The position numbers and the translations under genes are program-made. A stretch of 64,000 nt of DNA from Psychrobacillus sp. OK032 (GTDB lineage: Bacteria; Bacillota; Bacilli; Bacillales_A; Planococcaceae). The notes under the pieces are model-generated. The model was not told where the DNA came from. It saw nothing but the letters and a program-made list of their open reading frames with translations, and made no database searches. Of this stretch, positions 1 to 9,128 are shown piece by piece; the first letter of the stretch is position 1, and each line of letters opens with the position of its first letter. Where the stretch lies: contig NZ_FOGY01000007.1 in NCBI RefSeq assembly GCF_900111345.1, forward strand, positions 1 to 64,000, in the 5' to 3' direction.

Positions 1-41
1 CGCCAGCGTTCGTCCTGAGCCAGGATCAAACTCTCCATAAT
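1..41 (-). rRNA. 16S ribosomal RNA, 5' end only
   Basis: The reverse complement of the first 41 bases reads as the conserved 5' end of a Bacillales 16S rRNA, including the universal 27F primer site (AGAGTTTGATCCTGGCTCAG). The gene is transcribed leftwards and runs off the window. Positions 42-192 are the AT-rich leader between tRNA-Gly and 16S; I see no separate promoter in it, so 16S is probably fed by the tRNA-operon promoters at 979-1007 and 497-525. Confidence 0.97.
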
Positions 42-192
42 AGAGAACTTAAAAAGCTCATTTTGTTTTGCTGGCATCATCATTAAATGATGTCATAATT
101 GTTTTGCTGTCGGACTAACTGAAGTTAATCTTTCAAGCTATATTTCTTAACGTTTTGCATGTTCAGTTTTCAATGTTCATGGTTTTAATTAA

Positions 193-266
193 TGGAGCGG
201 GTGAAGAGAATCGAACTCTCATCATCAGCTTGGAAGGCTGAGGTTTTACCACTAAACTACACCCGC
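193..266 (-). tRNA. tRNA-Gly (anticodon TCC)
   Basis: A cloverleaf of 74 nt with the CCA end encoded. The anticodon loop reads CTTCCAA, giving anticodon TCC. It is the last tRNA before 16S in the minus-strand stable-RNA operon. Confidence 0.95.
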
Positions 267-297
267 ATATATAAAATTCAAATGTTGTTGTTTTTTT

Positions 298-374
<77 letters not shown>

Positions 375-384
375 ATTATTGCTT

Positions 385-471
<87 letters not shown>

Positions 472-496
472 GTAGTTAATAATTAGGACATGTTTT

Positions 497-525
497 ATTG
501 TACTCTCATCAACTAAGTTTGTCAA
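497..525 (-). promoter_or_regulatory. Internal SigA promoter of the tRNA/rRNA operon
   Basis: On the minus strand TTGACA (525-520) and TACAAT (502-497) are separated by exactly 17 bp, in the 64-bp gap between tRNA-Lys and tRNA-Leu. This near-consensus promoter would transcribe tRNA-Leu, Arg, Gly and 16S independently of the upstream promoter. Confidence 0.8.
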
Positions 526-535
526 CAACAAATGA

Positions 536-608
536 TGAGCCATGAAGGATTCGAACCTTCGACCCTCTGATTAAAAGTCAGATGCTCTACCAACTGAGCT
601 AATGGCTC
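536..608 (-). tRNA. tRNA-Lys (anticodon TTT)
   Basis: A 73-nt cloverleaf with anticodon loop CTTTTAA. The acceptor is GAGCCAT/ATGGCTC with discriminator A. The following bases are TCA, not CCA, so the 3' CCA must be added after transcription, unlike its neighbours Gln and Leu. Confidence 0.95.
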
Positions 609-614
609 GTAAAA

Positions 615-689
615 TGGCTGGGGAACCTGGATTCGAACCAGGGCATGACGGAATCAAAATCCGTTGCCTTACCGCTTGGCTATACCCCA
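615..689 (-). tRNA. tRNA-Gln (anticodon TTG)
   Basis: A 75-nt cloverleaf, acceptor starting TGGGG, anticodon loop TTTTGAT (anticodon TTG), with the CCA end encoded. It is separated from tRNA-Lys by 6 bp. Confidence 0.95.
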
Positions 690-692
690 ATA

Positions 693-768
693 TGGCGGTC
701 CCGACCGGGATCGAACCGGCGATCTCCTGCGTGACAGGCAGGCATGTTAACCGCTACACCACGGGACC
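693..768 (-). tRNA. tRNA-Asp (anticodon GTC)
   Basis: A 76-nt cloverleaf with acceptor GGTCCCG/CGGGACC, anticodon loop CTGTCAC (anticodon GTC) and encoded CCA. It is 3 bp from tRNA-Gln. Confidence 0.95.
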
Positions 769-788
769 TTGGAAATATAAAATTGAAA

Positions 789-860
789 TGACCCCTACGG
801 GATTCGAACCCGTGTTACCGCCGTGAAAGGGCGGTGTCTTAACCGCTTGACCAAGGGGCC
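789..860 (-). tRNA. tRNA-Glu (anticodon TTC)
   Basis: A 72-nt cloverleaf with acceptor GGCCCCT/AGGGGTC, anticodon loop CTTTCAC (anticodon TTC). No CCA is encoded; the bases after the discriminator are TTT. Confidence 0.95.
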
Positions 861-867
861 ATATAAA

Positions 868-942
868 TGGCTCCGAAGGTAGGACTCGAACCTACGACCA
901 ATCGGTTAACAGCCGATTGCTCTACCACTGAGCTACTTCGGA
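868..942 (-). tRNA. tRNA-Asn (anticodon GTT)
   Basis: A 75-nt cloverleaf with acceptor TCCGAAG/CTTCGGA, anticodon loop CTGTTAA (anticodon GTT) and encoded CCA. It is the first gene of the tRNA/rRNA transcription unit, directly after the strong promoter at 979-1007. Confidence 0.95.
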
Positions 943-978
943 ATAATTTTTGTCGTTTTGTTCTTCTCGACTTTTTCT

Positions 979-1007
979 ATTATAAAGAGCCTTTCGCGAA
1001 ACGTCAA
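979..1007 (-). promoter_or_regulatory. SigA promoter of the tRNA/rRNA operon
   Basis: On the minus strand TTGACG (1007-1002) and TATAAT (984-979) are separated by 17 bp, about 35 bp before tRNA-Asn. The near-consensus elements fit a stable-RNA promoter. Confidence 0.85.
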
Positions 1008-1022
1008 CTACTTTTGTGAAAT

Positions 1023-1493
1023 TTATTTAAGTTTTTTTGAAGTTACTAAAACAAGGTCCCCCAAACACTTGCCACATCTGTATTTGCGTGTATTTAAACG
1101 AATTTTCCGATTATATGCCAAGGAGCATTTTGCACATTGATAAGTATATCTATTCCTACTGACGCGTCTATTCCGTTCAACAAGAGTAGAACAAAACCTA
1201 GGTGAATTCGTTCTTTTCAGTAGCTCTCTAAAATCTGCATCTCGATGTTTATAACCCTTTCCTTCTATATGTAAATGATAATGACAAAGCTCATGTTTAA
1301 TTACTCCAATCAATTCTTCCATTCCGTGTTTTTCAAGGACAAGTGGATTAACTTCAATATGATGTGTTCTTAACATATACCTTCCACCCGTTGTACGCAG
1401 GCGTTTATTAAAATAAGCTTCATGCCGGAAGTCTTTCCTAAAAACCTCCTTTGATACACTACAAACTAGTTCATACAGCTTTTCATCCGTCAT
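1023..1493 (-). CDS. sprT: SprT-like zinc metallopeptidase family protein (YdcK type)
   Basis: This 156-residue protein has the SprT-like layout: a zincin motif HELCH at residues 67-71 followed by a zinc ribbon with Cys120, Cys123, Cys140 and Cys143. SprT family proteins resemble the protease domain of eukaryotic Spartan, but the bacterial substrate is not established. The start was placed at the ATG at 1493 because AGGAGAGG precedes it; an in-frame codon 11 residues upstream lacks such a site. It lies directly after tex and before the tRNA operon, as ydcK does in B. subtilis. Confidence 0.93.
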   Translation of the reverse strand: MTDEKLYELVCSVSKEVFRKDFRHEAYFNKRLRTTGGRYMLRTHHIEVNPLVLEKHGMEELIGVIKHELCHYHLHIEGKGYKHRDADFRELLKRTNSPRFCSTLVERNRRVSRNRYTYQCAKCSLAYNRKIRLNTRKYRCGKCLGDLVLVTSKKLK

Positions 1494-1555
1494 AATACCT
1501 CTCCTATTTAAAAAAAGCTTGTCCAATGACTAAACATTGGACAGCCGTTAAATTG

Positions 1556-3724
1556 TTACACCTGTTGCTCTGGAGGAAGCATTGTAAGTGCGATTCTTCC
1601 TTTATTCGCATCAAACTGATCTACCCATACTGTTACTATATCTCCTAACGAGACTACATCTAATGGGTGTTTCACAAAACCTTTTTTCAACTTCGAAATA
1701 TGAACAAGTCCATCTTGTTTGACACCGACATCGACGAACGCCCCAAAGTCGACTACATTACGAACAGTTCCTTGGAGCTCCATACCTGCTTTTAGATCTT
1801 CCATTTTAAGGACGTCTGTTTTCAAAATAGGTTGTGGGAAAGCTTCACGTGGATCGCGGGCTGGTTTGATCAATGTGTCTACAATATCTTTTAATGTGAT
1901 GTCGCCAATTTCTAATTCTTTACTTACTTCTTCTATTGAAATGTTTTTTAAAGCTTCTTCAGCTTCTTTTGAGCCGATTTGTTCTTTTTTCAGTCCTGCA
2001 ATTGCTAGCACTTGTTCAGCTGCTTTATAACTTTCTGGATGAATTCCTGTTGCGTCAAACGGATTTTTTGCATCTGGTACTCTTAAAAATCCAATTGCTT
2101 GCTCGTATGTTTTCGCACCCAAGCGTGGTATTTTCTTTAATTGTGCCCTTGAAGTAAACCTTCCTTGCTCGTTTCTAAGATTTACTACGTTTTCAGCGAC
2201 AGTTTTTGATAGCCCGGAAACGTATTGCAAAAGGGATGCAGATGCTGTGTTTACGTTGACTCCAACTTGGTTAACTGCAGTTTCTACTATAAAAGAGAGT
2301 GACTCGGATAATTTTTTCTGTGATACGTCATGTTGGTATTGACCTACCCCTACCGCTTTTGGATCTATTTTTACAAGTTCAGCTAGTGGGTCTTGTAATC
2401 TTCTTGCGATCGACACCGCACTTCGCTGCTCAACTTGTAAATCAGGAAACTCATTTCTTGCAGTTTCGGATGCAGAATATACGCTTGCCCCAGCTTCATT
2501 GACAATAACGTAAGCAACATCACCTTCTACTTCTTTTAGACAATCTACTATAAACTGCTCTGTTTCACGAGAAGCAGTACCATTACCTATAGCGATTAAC
2601 GAGATCGGGTATTTCTTAAGATAAGTAAGAACTTTCTTTTTGGAACCTTCTACATCCATTTTCGGTGCATGAGGATATATTGCGGAAACGTCTAATAGTT
2701 TACCAGTGTCATCGACTACAGCAAGTTTACATCCAGTCCGGTACGCAGGGTCTACTCCAAGAATTACTTTTCCTTTTAACGGTGGTTGTAATAAAAGATT
2801 ACGTAAGTTTTCAGAGAAGATGTGAATTGCTTGTGCTTCTGCTTTTTCAGTAAGCTCCGTTCGGATTTCACGCTCTACCGAAGGCTGTATTAGACGTTTG
2901 TATGAGTCTTCTATTGCAAGTTTGACGTGTTCAATGGCATCGCTAGAGGAATAATTGGGTATCCACTCTGTTTGCATTACTGTTGTTACCTTATTTATTG
3001 GAACTTGAATACTTACTTTTAGTACATCCTCTTTTTCGCCACGGTTAAGCGCTAGTATACGATGTGGCACGATTTTTTTTACTGGTTCTTCATATTCATA
3101 GTACATTTCAAATACATTTTTCTCGTCTAATTCAGCCTTTTTCACGGAACTGATTATCAGTCCATCCGCACGTGAAATATTGCGGATTTGTTCTCGAATT
3201 TTTGCATCATCCGCGAATTGCTCAGCTAGTATGTCTCTTGCGCCTTGTAGAGCTTCTTCTATTGTAAGTACTTCTAGTTCTTCATTCAAAAAGTCTTTTG
3301 CTAAAACAGCAACTGACTCTTTTGGAAAGGTCATCAATATACTCGCAAGTGGTTCTAAGCCTTTTTCTTTGGCAATCGTCGCCTTTGTTCTACGTTTTTG
3401 CTTGAATGGACGATATAAATCTTCTACTCGTTGCAGAACAGTTGCATTTTGGATAGCTACACTCAACTCTTCTGTCAGCTTCCCTTGCTCATCAATAAGT
3501 CGAATCACTTCTTCTTTTCGCTGTTCTAACTGTTGTATGTAGTTATAGCGATCTTCAATTGCTTTTATCTGAACTTCATCCAATGATCCAGTTTGTTCTT
3601 TTCTATAACGCGCGATAAAAGGAACTGTATTTCCTTCTTCTAATAATTTAATAACTTGTTCAGCTTGAGAAGATTTAACACCAGTTTCTTTAGAAACGAG
3701 CTGTAGCATTTTCTTAATTTCCAA
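1556..3724 (-). CDS. tex: Tex-family S1 RNA-binding protein (YdcI)
   Basis: This is a full-length Tex protein (about 722 residues). The family has an N-terminal helix-rich Tex domain, a YqgF/RNase H-like domain (visible as VILGVDPAYRTGCKLAVVDD in the middle), a helix-hairpin-helix segment and a C-terminal S1 domain (about residues 650-720, GTVRNVVDFGAFVDVGVKQ). Tex proteins bind nucleic acid and affect transcription. The start is uncertain: GTG at 3733, TTG at 3724 or ATG at 3709. I prefer TTG because the AAGGAAAGGG site is about 9 bases before it. It sits between rsbX and sprT. Confidence 0.93.
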   Translation of the reverse strand: MEIKKMLQLVSKETGVKSSQAEQVIKLLEEGNTVPFIARYRKEQTGSLDEVQIKAIEDRYNYIQQLEQRKEEVIRLIDEQGKLTEELSVAIQNATVLQRVEDLYRPFKQKRRTKATIAKEKGLEPLASILMTFPKESVAVLAKDFLNEELEVLTIEEALQGARDILAEQFADDAKIREQIRNISRADGLIISSVKKAELDEKNVFEMYYEYEEPVKKIVPHRILALNRGEKEDVLKVSIQVPINKVTTVMQTEWIPNYSSSDAIEHVKLAIEDSYKRLIQPSVEREIRTELTEKAEAQAIHIFSENLRNLLLQPPLKGKVILGVDPAYRTGCKLAVVDDTGKLLDVSAIYPHAPKMDVEGSKKKVLTYLKKYPISLIAIGNGTASRETEQFIVDCLKEVEGDVAYVIVNEAGASVYSASETARNEFPDLQVEQRSAVSIARRLQDPLAELVKIDPKAVGVGQYQHDVSQKKLSESLSFIVETAVNQVGVNVNTASASLLQYVSGLSKTVAENVVNLRNEQGRFTSRAQLKKIPRLGAKTYEQAIGFLRVPDAKNPFDATGIHPESYKAAEQVLAIAGLKKEQIGSKEAEEALKNISIEEVSKELEIGDITLKDIVDTLIKPARDPREAFPQPILKTDVLKMEDLKAGMELQGTVRNVVDFGAFVDVGVKQDGLVHISKLKKGFVKHPLDVVSLGDIVTVWVDQFDANKGRIALTMLPPEQQV

Positions 3725-3762
3725 AACAAACACACCCTTTCCTTATTAAGTTTAGTTTAACA

Positions 3763-3798
3763 CAAAAAGCTTACCCTAATGCCTTCTAGAGTAAGCTT
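3763..3798 (-). terminator. Terminator of the sigB operon
   Basis: On the minus strand the arms AAGCTTAC and GTAAGCTT close a 16-nt loop and are followed by TTTTTGTG. The hairpin overlaps the last codons and stop of rsbX. Confidence 0.8.
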
Positions 3799-4382
3799 CC
3801 TACTATAAATGTAGCGTCGTCGCCATGTTCAATTGTATCGAGCACTGAATTGTAAAGACATCTTGCATTCAGTGCATTTTTAATCGTTTTTTTAGGACTA
3901 TTCATGTTCACACCATCAGAATGTAACATGAATAAATCATTTTTCTTACATGCGTAAGTTTGTGTTTTTACTTTTTGTTTCCTCCCTGATAAATAGCCCA
4001 TTACTGGTAGGGGGTATAACATTTTATCTGTTTCCTTCTGGTACATATAAAATTTGATATTTCCTATGCAACTATAGGATATAGTTTCAAGATTATAATC
4101 TATTTTCACAATTGCGACAGCAGCGCCTCTTTTTTGAATCATTCGTTCATTACATCGTATTAATAATTCGTCTAACGATTCTTCAGGGTATTTCTCCAAT
4201 ATCTCTGGAATGATATCAGCAGATTCTTTTGCAATAGGTCCATTCCCTAACCCATCTGCAATAGCGCACAACATGAAGTTTTCATTTTTAGACACATAGT
4301 ATGTATCCCCTGATTCTAAATTACCCGACTTGGCTTCTTGAAATACTAACAGCTCAACTTTTTCGTCCGAAAAATTCTTCAC
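3786..4382 (-). CDS. rsbX: RsbX, PP2C-type phosphatase of the stressosome
   Basis: A 198-residue SpoIIE/PP2C-type serine phosphatase. The sequence shows the PP2C motifs around AIADGLGNGP (residues 36-45) and LHSDGVN. In B. subtilis RsbX dephosphorylates RsbR and RsbS and resets the stressosome after stress. The GTG start overlaps the sigB stop codon as GTGA, so the two genes are translationally coupled. It is the last gene of the operon and is followed by a terminator. Confidence 0.93.
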   Translation of the reverse strand: MKNFSDEKVELLVFQEAKSGNLESGDTYYVSKNENFMLCAIADGLGNGPIAKESADIIPEILEKYPEESLDELLIRCNERMIQKRGAAVAIVKIDYNLETISYSCIGNIKFYMYQKETDKMLYPLPVMGYLSGRKQKVKTQTYACKKNDLFMLHSDGVNMNSPKKTIKNALNARCLYNSVLDTIEHGDDATFIVGSLL

Positions 4383-5164
4383 TTCACTACTCCACCTGAC
4401 GCTAATATTGCCTCTTGCAATTTCTTAATCGCTTTTCGCTGTATTCTCGAAACGTGCATTTGAGAAATTCCCAGTCGATCGCCCGCTTCTTTTTGGCTCA
4501 ATTGCTCTAAGTATGTAAGTTGAATTACTTCCTTTTCACGATCAGATAAAACACCAAGAGCATTAGCTACCAGTAAACGCTGATCAGTCTTTTCAAATTC
4601 TCCGTCCGCTTTTCCAATTACATCGAATAATGTAATCGTACTTCCGTCTGAATCTGATTCTAGCGAGTGATCCATGGATAATGCTTGATAGCTTTTCCCC
4701 ATTTCCATTGCTTCTAATACATCTTCTACTTCTACATTTAAGTATTCGGCAATTTCTGGAACTAATGGTGAACGTTGGAATTCATTTGTTAATGTTTCTA
4801 CGGCTACCCTAATTCGAGGGCCAAGTTCTTTTATTCTTCTCGGTACATGGACAGCCCACGTTTTGTCTCGAAGAAAACGTTTAATCTCACCTATGATTGT
4901 TGGAATAGCGAATGCTTCAAAGTTTTTACCGAACGCCGGATCATATCTTCGTATTGCACCAAGCAGTCCTACCATTCCAACTTGCACAATATCCTCATGA
5001 TGGGATTTTCCATTTGAGTACTTTCTTGCTATAGACTCAACCAATCTAGTGTAATTTAAAACCAAACTGGTCTGTGCTTCTTCACTCTCTGTCTTTTGAT
5101 ATTCACTTATCCACTCTAGGATTTTTTCTTTGGATTGCTTGTTAGGAAGAGATGTGTTCGACAT
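4379..5164 (-). CDS. sigB: RNA polymerase sigma factor SigB
   Basis: A 261-residue sigma-70 family factor of the SigB/F/G group. Region 2 is visible as HHEDIVQVGMVGLLGAIRRY and region 4 as the C-terminal helix-turn-helix LSQKEAGDRLGISQMHVSRI. SigB directs the general stress regulon. The ATG at 5164 was chosen over ATG at 5170 because the AGGTGG site is 6-7 bases before it. The gene overlaps rsbW by 23 bp. RsbW is expected to hold SigB inactive in unstressed cells. Confidence 0.97.
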   Translation of the reverse strand: MSNTSLPNKQSKEKILEWISEYQKTESEEAQTSLVLNYTRLVESIARKYSNGKSHHEDIVQVGMVGLLGAIRRYDPAFGKNFEAFAIPTIIGEIKRFLRDKTWAVHVPRRIKELGPRIRVAVETLTNEFQRSPLVPEIAEYLNVEVEDVLEAMEMGKSYQALSMDHSLESDSDGSTITLFDVIGKADGEFEKTDQRLLVANALGVLSDREKEVIQLTYLEQLSQKEAGDRLGISQMHVSRIQRKAIKKLQEAILASGGVVK

Positions 5165-5612
5165 TACCATCCACCTGCTCTACTCCGACATGCTTCGTCA
5201 TAAATACAGTTACACCTTCCTGTTGATGCACTTTCACCTCGTCCATTAATGTCTCAATTAAATATAATCCAAGCCCGCCTTCTCTCAAGAAAGAAATTTC
5301 TTCTAATTCATTATATGGTCCGACTTTTGCTTTTGTCTCTTCGAAGTCAAAGCTTTTTCCATGGTCTGCTACCATGATTTCCATTTTCTCTTCGTATAAT
5401 GCGCAACCAATTACAACCTCACCGTCTTCATCTTCGGCATACGCATGTTGAACTGCGTTTGTTATCGCTTCGCTCGCAGCTATTTTTAAATCTTCTATCT
5501 CGTCATATGTAAATCCAACACGGTTTGCTAGTCCCGAAATTGTTAAACGTGCAACACTTACATATTGCGGCTTTGCAGGCACTCGAATTTCAACATAATC
5601 AAACGGTTTCAT
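5142..5612 (-). CDS. rsbW: RsbW, anti-sigma-B factor and serine kinase
   Basis: A 156-residue GHKL-fold kinase. The N-box is seen in ASEAITNAVQHAY, the G1 box in VADHGKSFD, and a later glycine-rich loop in EGGLGLYLIE. In the family RsbW binds SigB and also phosphorylates RsbV; dephosphorylated RsbV displaces SigB. It overlaps rsbV by 14 bp and sigB by 23 bp, the usual rsbV-rsbW-sigB coupling. Confidence 0.96.
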   Translation of the reverse strand: MKPFDYVEIRVPAKPQYVSVARLTISGLANRVGFTYDEIEDLKIAASEAITNAVQHAYAEDEDGEVVIGCALYEEKMEIMVADHGKSFDFEETKAKVGPYNELEEISFLREGGLGLYLIETLMDEVKVHQQEGVTVFMTKHVGVEQVDGNVEHISS

Positions 5613-5946
5613 CTATTTTCACCTCTCCACTGCTCGCTTGTATATCCATTATTTCTCCTAAACCAGTTATATCAAACAGTCGTTTTAAACGAGATGAAAG
5701 TCCAATTAGCTCCATATGACTATTCGATGCATTTATACTCTTATAAAACCCAACAAATACTCCTAACCCTGTACTGTCCATATAGGATACATCTGTTAAG
5801 TCTATTGTCACTTGAAGGTTTTCTTTTAGGTCAATCTCGGCAAGTTTTTCTCTTAAAATTGGTGCTGTAAATGCATCAATTTCTCCTTTTATGATTCCAT
5901 TAACTATTAGCGAGTCTTTTTGATGTAGTTCAACTGTAATATTCAT
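5599..5946 (-). CDS. rsbV: RsbV, anti-anti-sigma factor
   Basis: A 115-residue STAS-domain protein. The phosphorylatable serine is in YMDSTGLGVFVGFYK, the canonical site phosphorylated by RsbW and dephosphorylated by RsbU. It is the first gene after a SigB-type promoter (5984-6009), so rsbV-rsbW-sigB-rsbX should be autoregulated, as in B. subtilis. A GGGGG-containing ribosome site precedes the ATG. Confidence 0.96.
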   Translation of the reverse strand: MNITVELHQKDSLIVNGIIKGEIDAFTAPILREKLAEIDLKENLQVTIDLTDVSYMDSTGLGVFVGFYKSINASNSHMELIGLSSRLKRLFDITGLGEIMDIQASSGEVKIDETV

Positions 5947-5983
5947 GTGTTTTATCCCCCGTTTTATCTATATAGTGTTTGTA

Positions 5984-6009
5984 ATACCACGATTCAACTA
6001 AAGTTAAAC
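5984..6009 (-). promoter_or_regulatory. SigB-type autoregulatory promoter before rsbV
   Basis: On the minus strand GTTTAA (6009-6004) and TGGTAT (5989-5984) are 14 bp apart, close to the SigB consensus GTTTAA-N12-14-GGGWAW. Its position between rsbU and rsbV matches the known internal SigB promoter of B. subtilis. Confidence 0.8.
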
Positions 6010-6026
6010 ATCTTTACAAAAAAAGA

Positions 6027-7022
6027 CTATACTTTTTTGAAAATCACAAGGGTGAAATCATCTCGTTGTTCAAAGTCTTGTAATTCTTCCAACTTATGAA
6101 ACACATACTCTACCATTTCTTGAGCAGATTGATCTTTAACATTTTCAATTATATCCATAATCGTTTTTTGTTCGATAAACCCCTCTTTTGAACGACATTC
6201 CGTAACCCCATCCGTCATCATCACAACAAAATCACCTTTGTTTAGGGTAATAGAATGTTGTTCATATTTCACATTGGGAATTACACCTAAGAGTAAACCT
6301 TTTGCTTGTAACTCAGAAAAACTAGATGACTCCGAGCAATAAAAAAGCGGAGGTTCATGTCCAGCTGAAGCGTATGTAAATTCACTATTCGATGTATCAT
6401 ATCTTCCGTAAGACATGGAAATAAACATCGAGTCGCTTACACTTTTCTCTACGATTCGGTTGATCACATCTAAAACAATTACTGGATCCGTTTCTGCACC
6501 GTCTAAACTGTCCATTCCGTATTTAATCATGGACATACATAGCGCAGCAGGAATACCTTTTCCGATAACATCTGCTACTGCTATACCTACATGTGTGTTG
6601 TCATGCAAAAAGTGTGCATAATCCCCGTTCATTTCTTTTGCTGGAACTGAAATAATACCTATATCTAAATCTATTATTTGAGGTACTTTCGTTTTTAACA
6701 ATGTTTGTTGCACGTTCGCAGCAAGCTCCATTTCCATCTTGATATTTTGCTGTTTTTGAATCAAAGTTTGATGCTCTTTAAGTGCCAATCCATAGCGAAC
6801 CATCACTTCAATGAGTAAATCAAAAGAATGCATTACATCGCCATCTAAATCAGACATAATCTCTTCTAATGACGCCTTATGTATGCTGATTACTTCCTCA
6901 GGAGAGATATTTTTCTGAATAAGTTGCCTACTAATATTTTGACCTTCATACAAATTATGTTCCGTCTGTTTTAATATATATTGTTCTAAAATTTGTTTAT
7001 ATTCTTTTTTAAATTCCTGCAT
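6027..7022 (-). CDS. rsbU: RsbU, PP2C phosphatase that activates RsbV
   Basis: A 331-residue protein with an N-terminal helical RsbT-binding region (about 1-110) and a C-terminal SpoIIE/PP2C phosphatase domain. Conserved motifs are AVADVIGKGIPAALCM, SAGHEPP and MMTDGVTE. RsbT released from the stressosome activates RsbU, which dephosphorylates RsbV. AAGGAGG lies just before the ATG. The gap of 80 bp to rsbV holds the SigB promoter. Confidence 0.96.
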   Translation of the reverse strand: MQEFKKEYKQILEQYILKQTEHNLYEGQNISRQLIQKNISPEEVISIHKASLEEIMSDLDGDVMHSFDLLIEVMVRYGLALKEHQTLIQKQQNIKMEMELAANVQQTLLKTKVPQIIDLDIGIISVPAKEMNGDYAHFLHDNTHVGIAVADVIGKGIPAALCMSMIKYGMDSLDGAETDPVIVLDVINRIVEKSVSDSMFISMSYGRYDTSNSEFTYASAGHEPPLFYCSESSSFSELQAKGLLLGVIPNVKYEQHSITLNKGDFVVMMTDGVTECRSKEGFIEQKTIMDIIENVKDQSAQEMVEYVFHKLEELQDFEQRDDFTLVIFKKV

Positions 7023-7039
7023 TTTTTACAACACCCTCC

Positions 7040-7441
7040 TTACCTCATCCACTTGGTTGCACTAATCACCGTACCTTCTCCTATAACTGTTTCAATCTTA
7101 AAGTCATCCATGAGCCGCTTTACTCCAGGAAGTCCAGCTCCTAATCCACCAGATGTTGTAAATCCATCTTCCATCACTTTCCGAACATCTGCTATACCTG
7201 GGCCTTTATCGGATGCAATAACTAGTAATCCTTTAAGATTGCCTTCTGTAATTTGTTTTATTTCTATATTACCTCTTCCTGCATATAAATAAATATTACG
7301 AGCAAGTTCACTAATTGCTGTTGTAATTCTAGCCTGGTCAACTGTACCGAAACCTACATCCTTCGCTTCATTTCTTCCAAGCTGCCTAGCAGCAACAATA
7401 TCCCACTCCGTTATAATATCAACAGAAGACCTTAAGTTCAT
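7040..7441 (-). CDS. rsbT: RsbT, stressosome switch kinase
   Basis: A 133-residue GHKL-fold serine/threonine kinase. The ATP-binding features are ISELARNIYLYAGRG and ASDKGPGI. In the stressosome RsbT phosphorylates RsbR and RsbS; on release it activates RsbU. GGAGG precedes the ATG. It is packed between rsbS (6 bp gap) and rsbU (17 bp gap). Confidence 0.96.
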   Translation of the reverse strand: MNLRSSVDIITEWDIVAARQLGRNEAKDVGFGTVDQARITTAISELARNIYLYAGRGNIEIKQITEGNLKGLLVIASDKGPGIADVRKVMEDGFTTSGGLGAGLPGVKRLMDDFKIETVIGEGTVISATKWMR

Positions 7442-7447
7442 AATGGA

Positions 7448-7810
7448 CTAGTCCTCCAATTCTCGTTCTAATTTTTCCAATCCATTTTCTAAATCTAGTG
7501 CTGTTACAACGTTTTCTAGTCTAATACCTAGCTCTATTAATGTAATGGCAACAGCAGGCTGAATACCGGTAATAACTACTTTTGCCCCCATTAAACCAGA
7601 CATATTAATAACATCTCCTAGTACTTTAGCGATGAACGAATCAATAAAGTCAATTGGAGTCAAATCAAGTACTACTCCTCTTGCTGCAGTCGTGTGCAAT
7701 TTTGCCAATAAATCTTCTTGAAATGCTAACGCAGTTTGATCATCTAATTCCCATTGGATTGAAACAATTAAGCAGTCTCTTAGTTTTAAAATTGGAATTC
7801 TCGTCATCAT
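7448..7810 (-). CDS. rsbS: RsbS, stressosome scaffold STAS protein
   Basis: A 120-residue single STAS domain. The phospho-acceptor serine lies in [13 protein letters not shown], the position of Ser59 in B. subtilis RsbS. RsbS forms the stressosome core with RsbR and binds RsbT. The start overlaps the end of rsbR (ATGA); a second ATG three bases later could also be used. Confidence 0.95.
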   Translation of the reverse strand: MMTRIPILKLRDCLIVSIQWELDDQTALAFQEDLLAKLHTTAARGVVLDLTPIDFIDSFIAKVLGDVINMSGLMGAKVVITGIQPAVAITLIELGIRLENVVTALDLENGLEKLERELED

Positions 7811-8637
7811 TTCACGTTCACCTCAATAATCGCCCGATTTGTTAAAGCAAGAGCTTGCTCCATTCCTCTTTGCAACGTACTTGTCGTAGTAAAATCAGTT
7901 AAATTTATACCAAGCGTTACAATTGTTTGCGCAATCTCTGGACGAATTCCGACAAGCATACATTTAGCACCTACTAAACGAACGGCGTCCGCTGCTTGAA
8001 TAATATGATGAGCGACCATTGTATCTACTACAGGAACACCCGTGATATCAAGCAATACAACCTCTGCACGATGCTTCACAACACCTTGTAGTAAGTTTTC
8101 CATAATGAGCTTTGCACGTTCCGTATCAATTGTACCTACTAACGGCATGACAGAAATTTTATCAAATACAGGGATTAGGGAGGCTGAAAGTTCTTGCAAG
8201 GCAATTTTTTGGAGATTCACGGTTTTTTCCCAAACTTTAGAATAGGCATCTACCACACTATGATTAAGCGGTGTAATCCAATTTGTCAGTATTTCTCTAA
8301 ATGATTTATAATTACTTTCATTTAACGAACCTGCTTCTTCCATTTCTTCGTAGATTACTTCCGTGAAATTGTTAAGTGCTCTTAGTACAAAAGTGATCGA
8401 CCAGCCATAACGAACAATTTGAACAGAAAAATCCTTTAGCTTCTCATCGTAGGTTTCTCCACTTGCTGTTAAACTAGAAACCATCAGTTCTCCAAATTCG
8501 CGAACGGTAGTATCAATGACTTGATCAGACATTATTTGAAAGAATCGGTCATCCTGATCGTCTTCCATTTTTACTTTCCATCTATCTAAAATATTATCTA
8601 TATTATCATGAATATATGTTGCAATTTGTTTATTCAT
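7807..8637 (-). CDS. rsbRA: RsbR-type stressosome sensor protein
   Basis: A 276-residue protein with an N-terminal non-haem globin-like domain (about 1-150) and a C-terminal STAS domain. The two RsbT phosphorylation threonines of the family are found in [10 protein letters not shown] and in the conserved segment [12 protein letters not shown]. It heads the rsbR-S-T-U part of the operon and is preceded by AGAGGAG. A SigA promoter is expected in 8640-8720, but I cannot fix it. Confidence 0.95.
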   Translation of the reverse strand: MNKQIATYIHDNIDNILDRWKVKMEDDQDDRFFQIMSDQVIDTTVREFGELMVSSLTASGETYDEKLKDFSVQIVRYGWSITFVLRALNNFTEVIYEEMEEAGSLNESNYKSFREILTNWITPLNHSVVDAYSKVWEKTVNLQKIALQELSASLIPVFDKISVMPLVGTIDTERAKLIMENLLQGVVKHRAEVVLLDITGVPVVDTMVAHHIIQAADAVRLVGAKCMLVGIRPEIAQTIVTLGINLTDFTTTSTLQRGMEQALALTNRAIIEVNVK

Positions 8638-8722
8638 ACTATTTCGTCCATCTCCTCTTTTTGGTATTCGTACTTACATTCTAACGAATTACAGGATAAT
8701 ATACATCTTTTAACGCAAAAAA

Positions 8723-8762
8723 TAAAAAACACAATGCGTATTTGTCGGCTACACATTGCGTT
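8723..8762 (-). terminator. Terminator after ndoA
   Basis: On the minus strand two 13-base arms (8762-8750 and 8740-8728) pair with two G-U wobbles around a 9-nt loop, and are followed by TTTTTTA. It separates the toxin operon from the rsbR operon. Confidence 0.8.
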
Positions 8763-8773
8763 TTGTCTATGTA

Positions 8774-9124
8774 TTAAAATTTTACAATTCCCAAGCTAAT
8801 ACCTAATGCATGATCGACTTCACACATAACATCTTCATCTAAATGTGTAATTTTATCTGTCAGCCTAGATTTGTCTATCGTACGCAATTGTTCTAACAAG
8901 ATAACCGAATCTCGTTCAAAATCATACTGTTTCGCATTGATTTCCACATGTGTTGGTAATTTTGCTTTTTGAATCTGCGCGGTAATTGCTGCAATGATAA
9001 CAGTAGGACTGAATCGATTTCCTATATCATTTTGTATCACCAAAACGGGTCTGGTTCCACCTTGCTCAGACCCGATTACAGGTGATAAATCTGCAAAAAA
9101 AACGTCCCCACGTTTTACGATCAA
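8774..9124 (-). CDS. ndoA: EndoA (MazF-type) endoribonuclease toxin
   Basis: A 116-residue PemK/MazF toxin, the same length as B. subtilis EndoA. The start is TTG at 9124, 8 bases after GGAGG, giving the characteristic N-terminus [15 protein letters not shown]. The family motif [16 protein letters not shown] carries the catalytic arginine. B. subtilis EndoA cleaves single-stranded RNA at UACAU sites; the target here is inferred to be similar. The upstream antitoxin gene ends 4 bp before this start. Confidence 0.94.
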   Translation of the reverse strand: MIVKRGDVFFADLSPVIGSEQGGTRPVLVIQNDIGNRFSPTVIIAAITAQIQKAKLPTHVEINAKQYDFERDSVILLEQLRTIDKSRLTDKITHLDEDVMCEVDHALGISLGIVKF

Positions 9125-9128
9125 GTTT

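Noticed and set aside
602-826. 74-aa frame on the plus strand
   Set aside because: It runs antisense through four tRNA genes.
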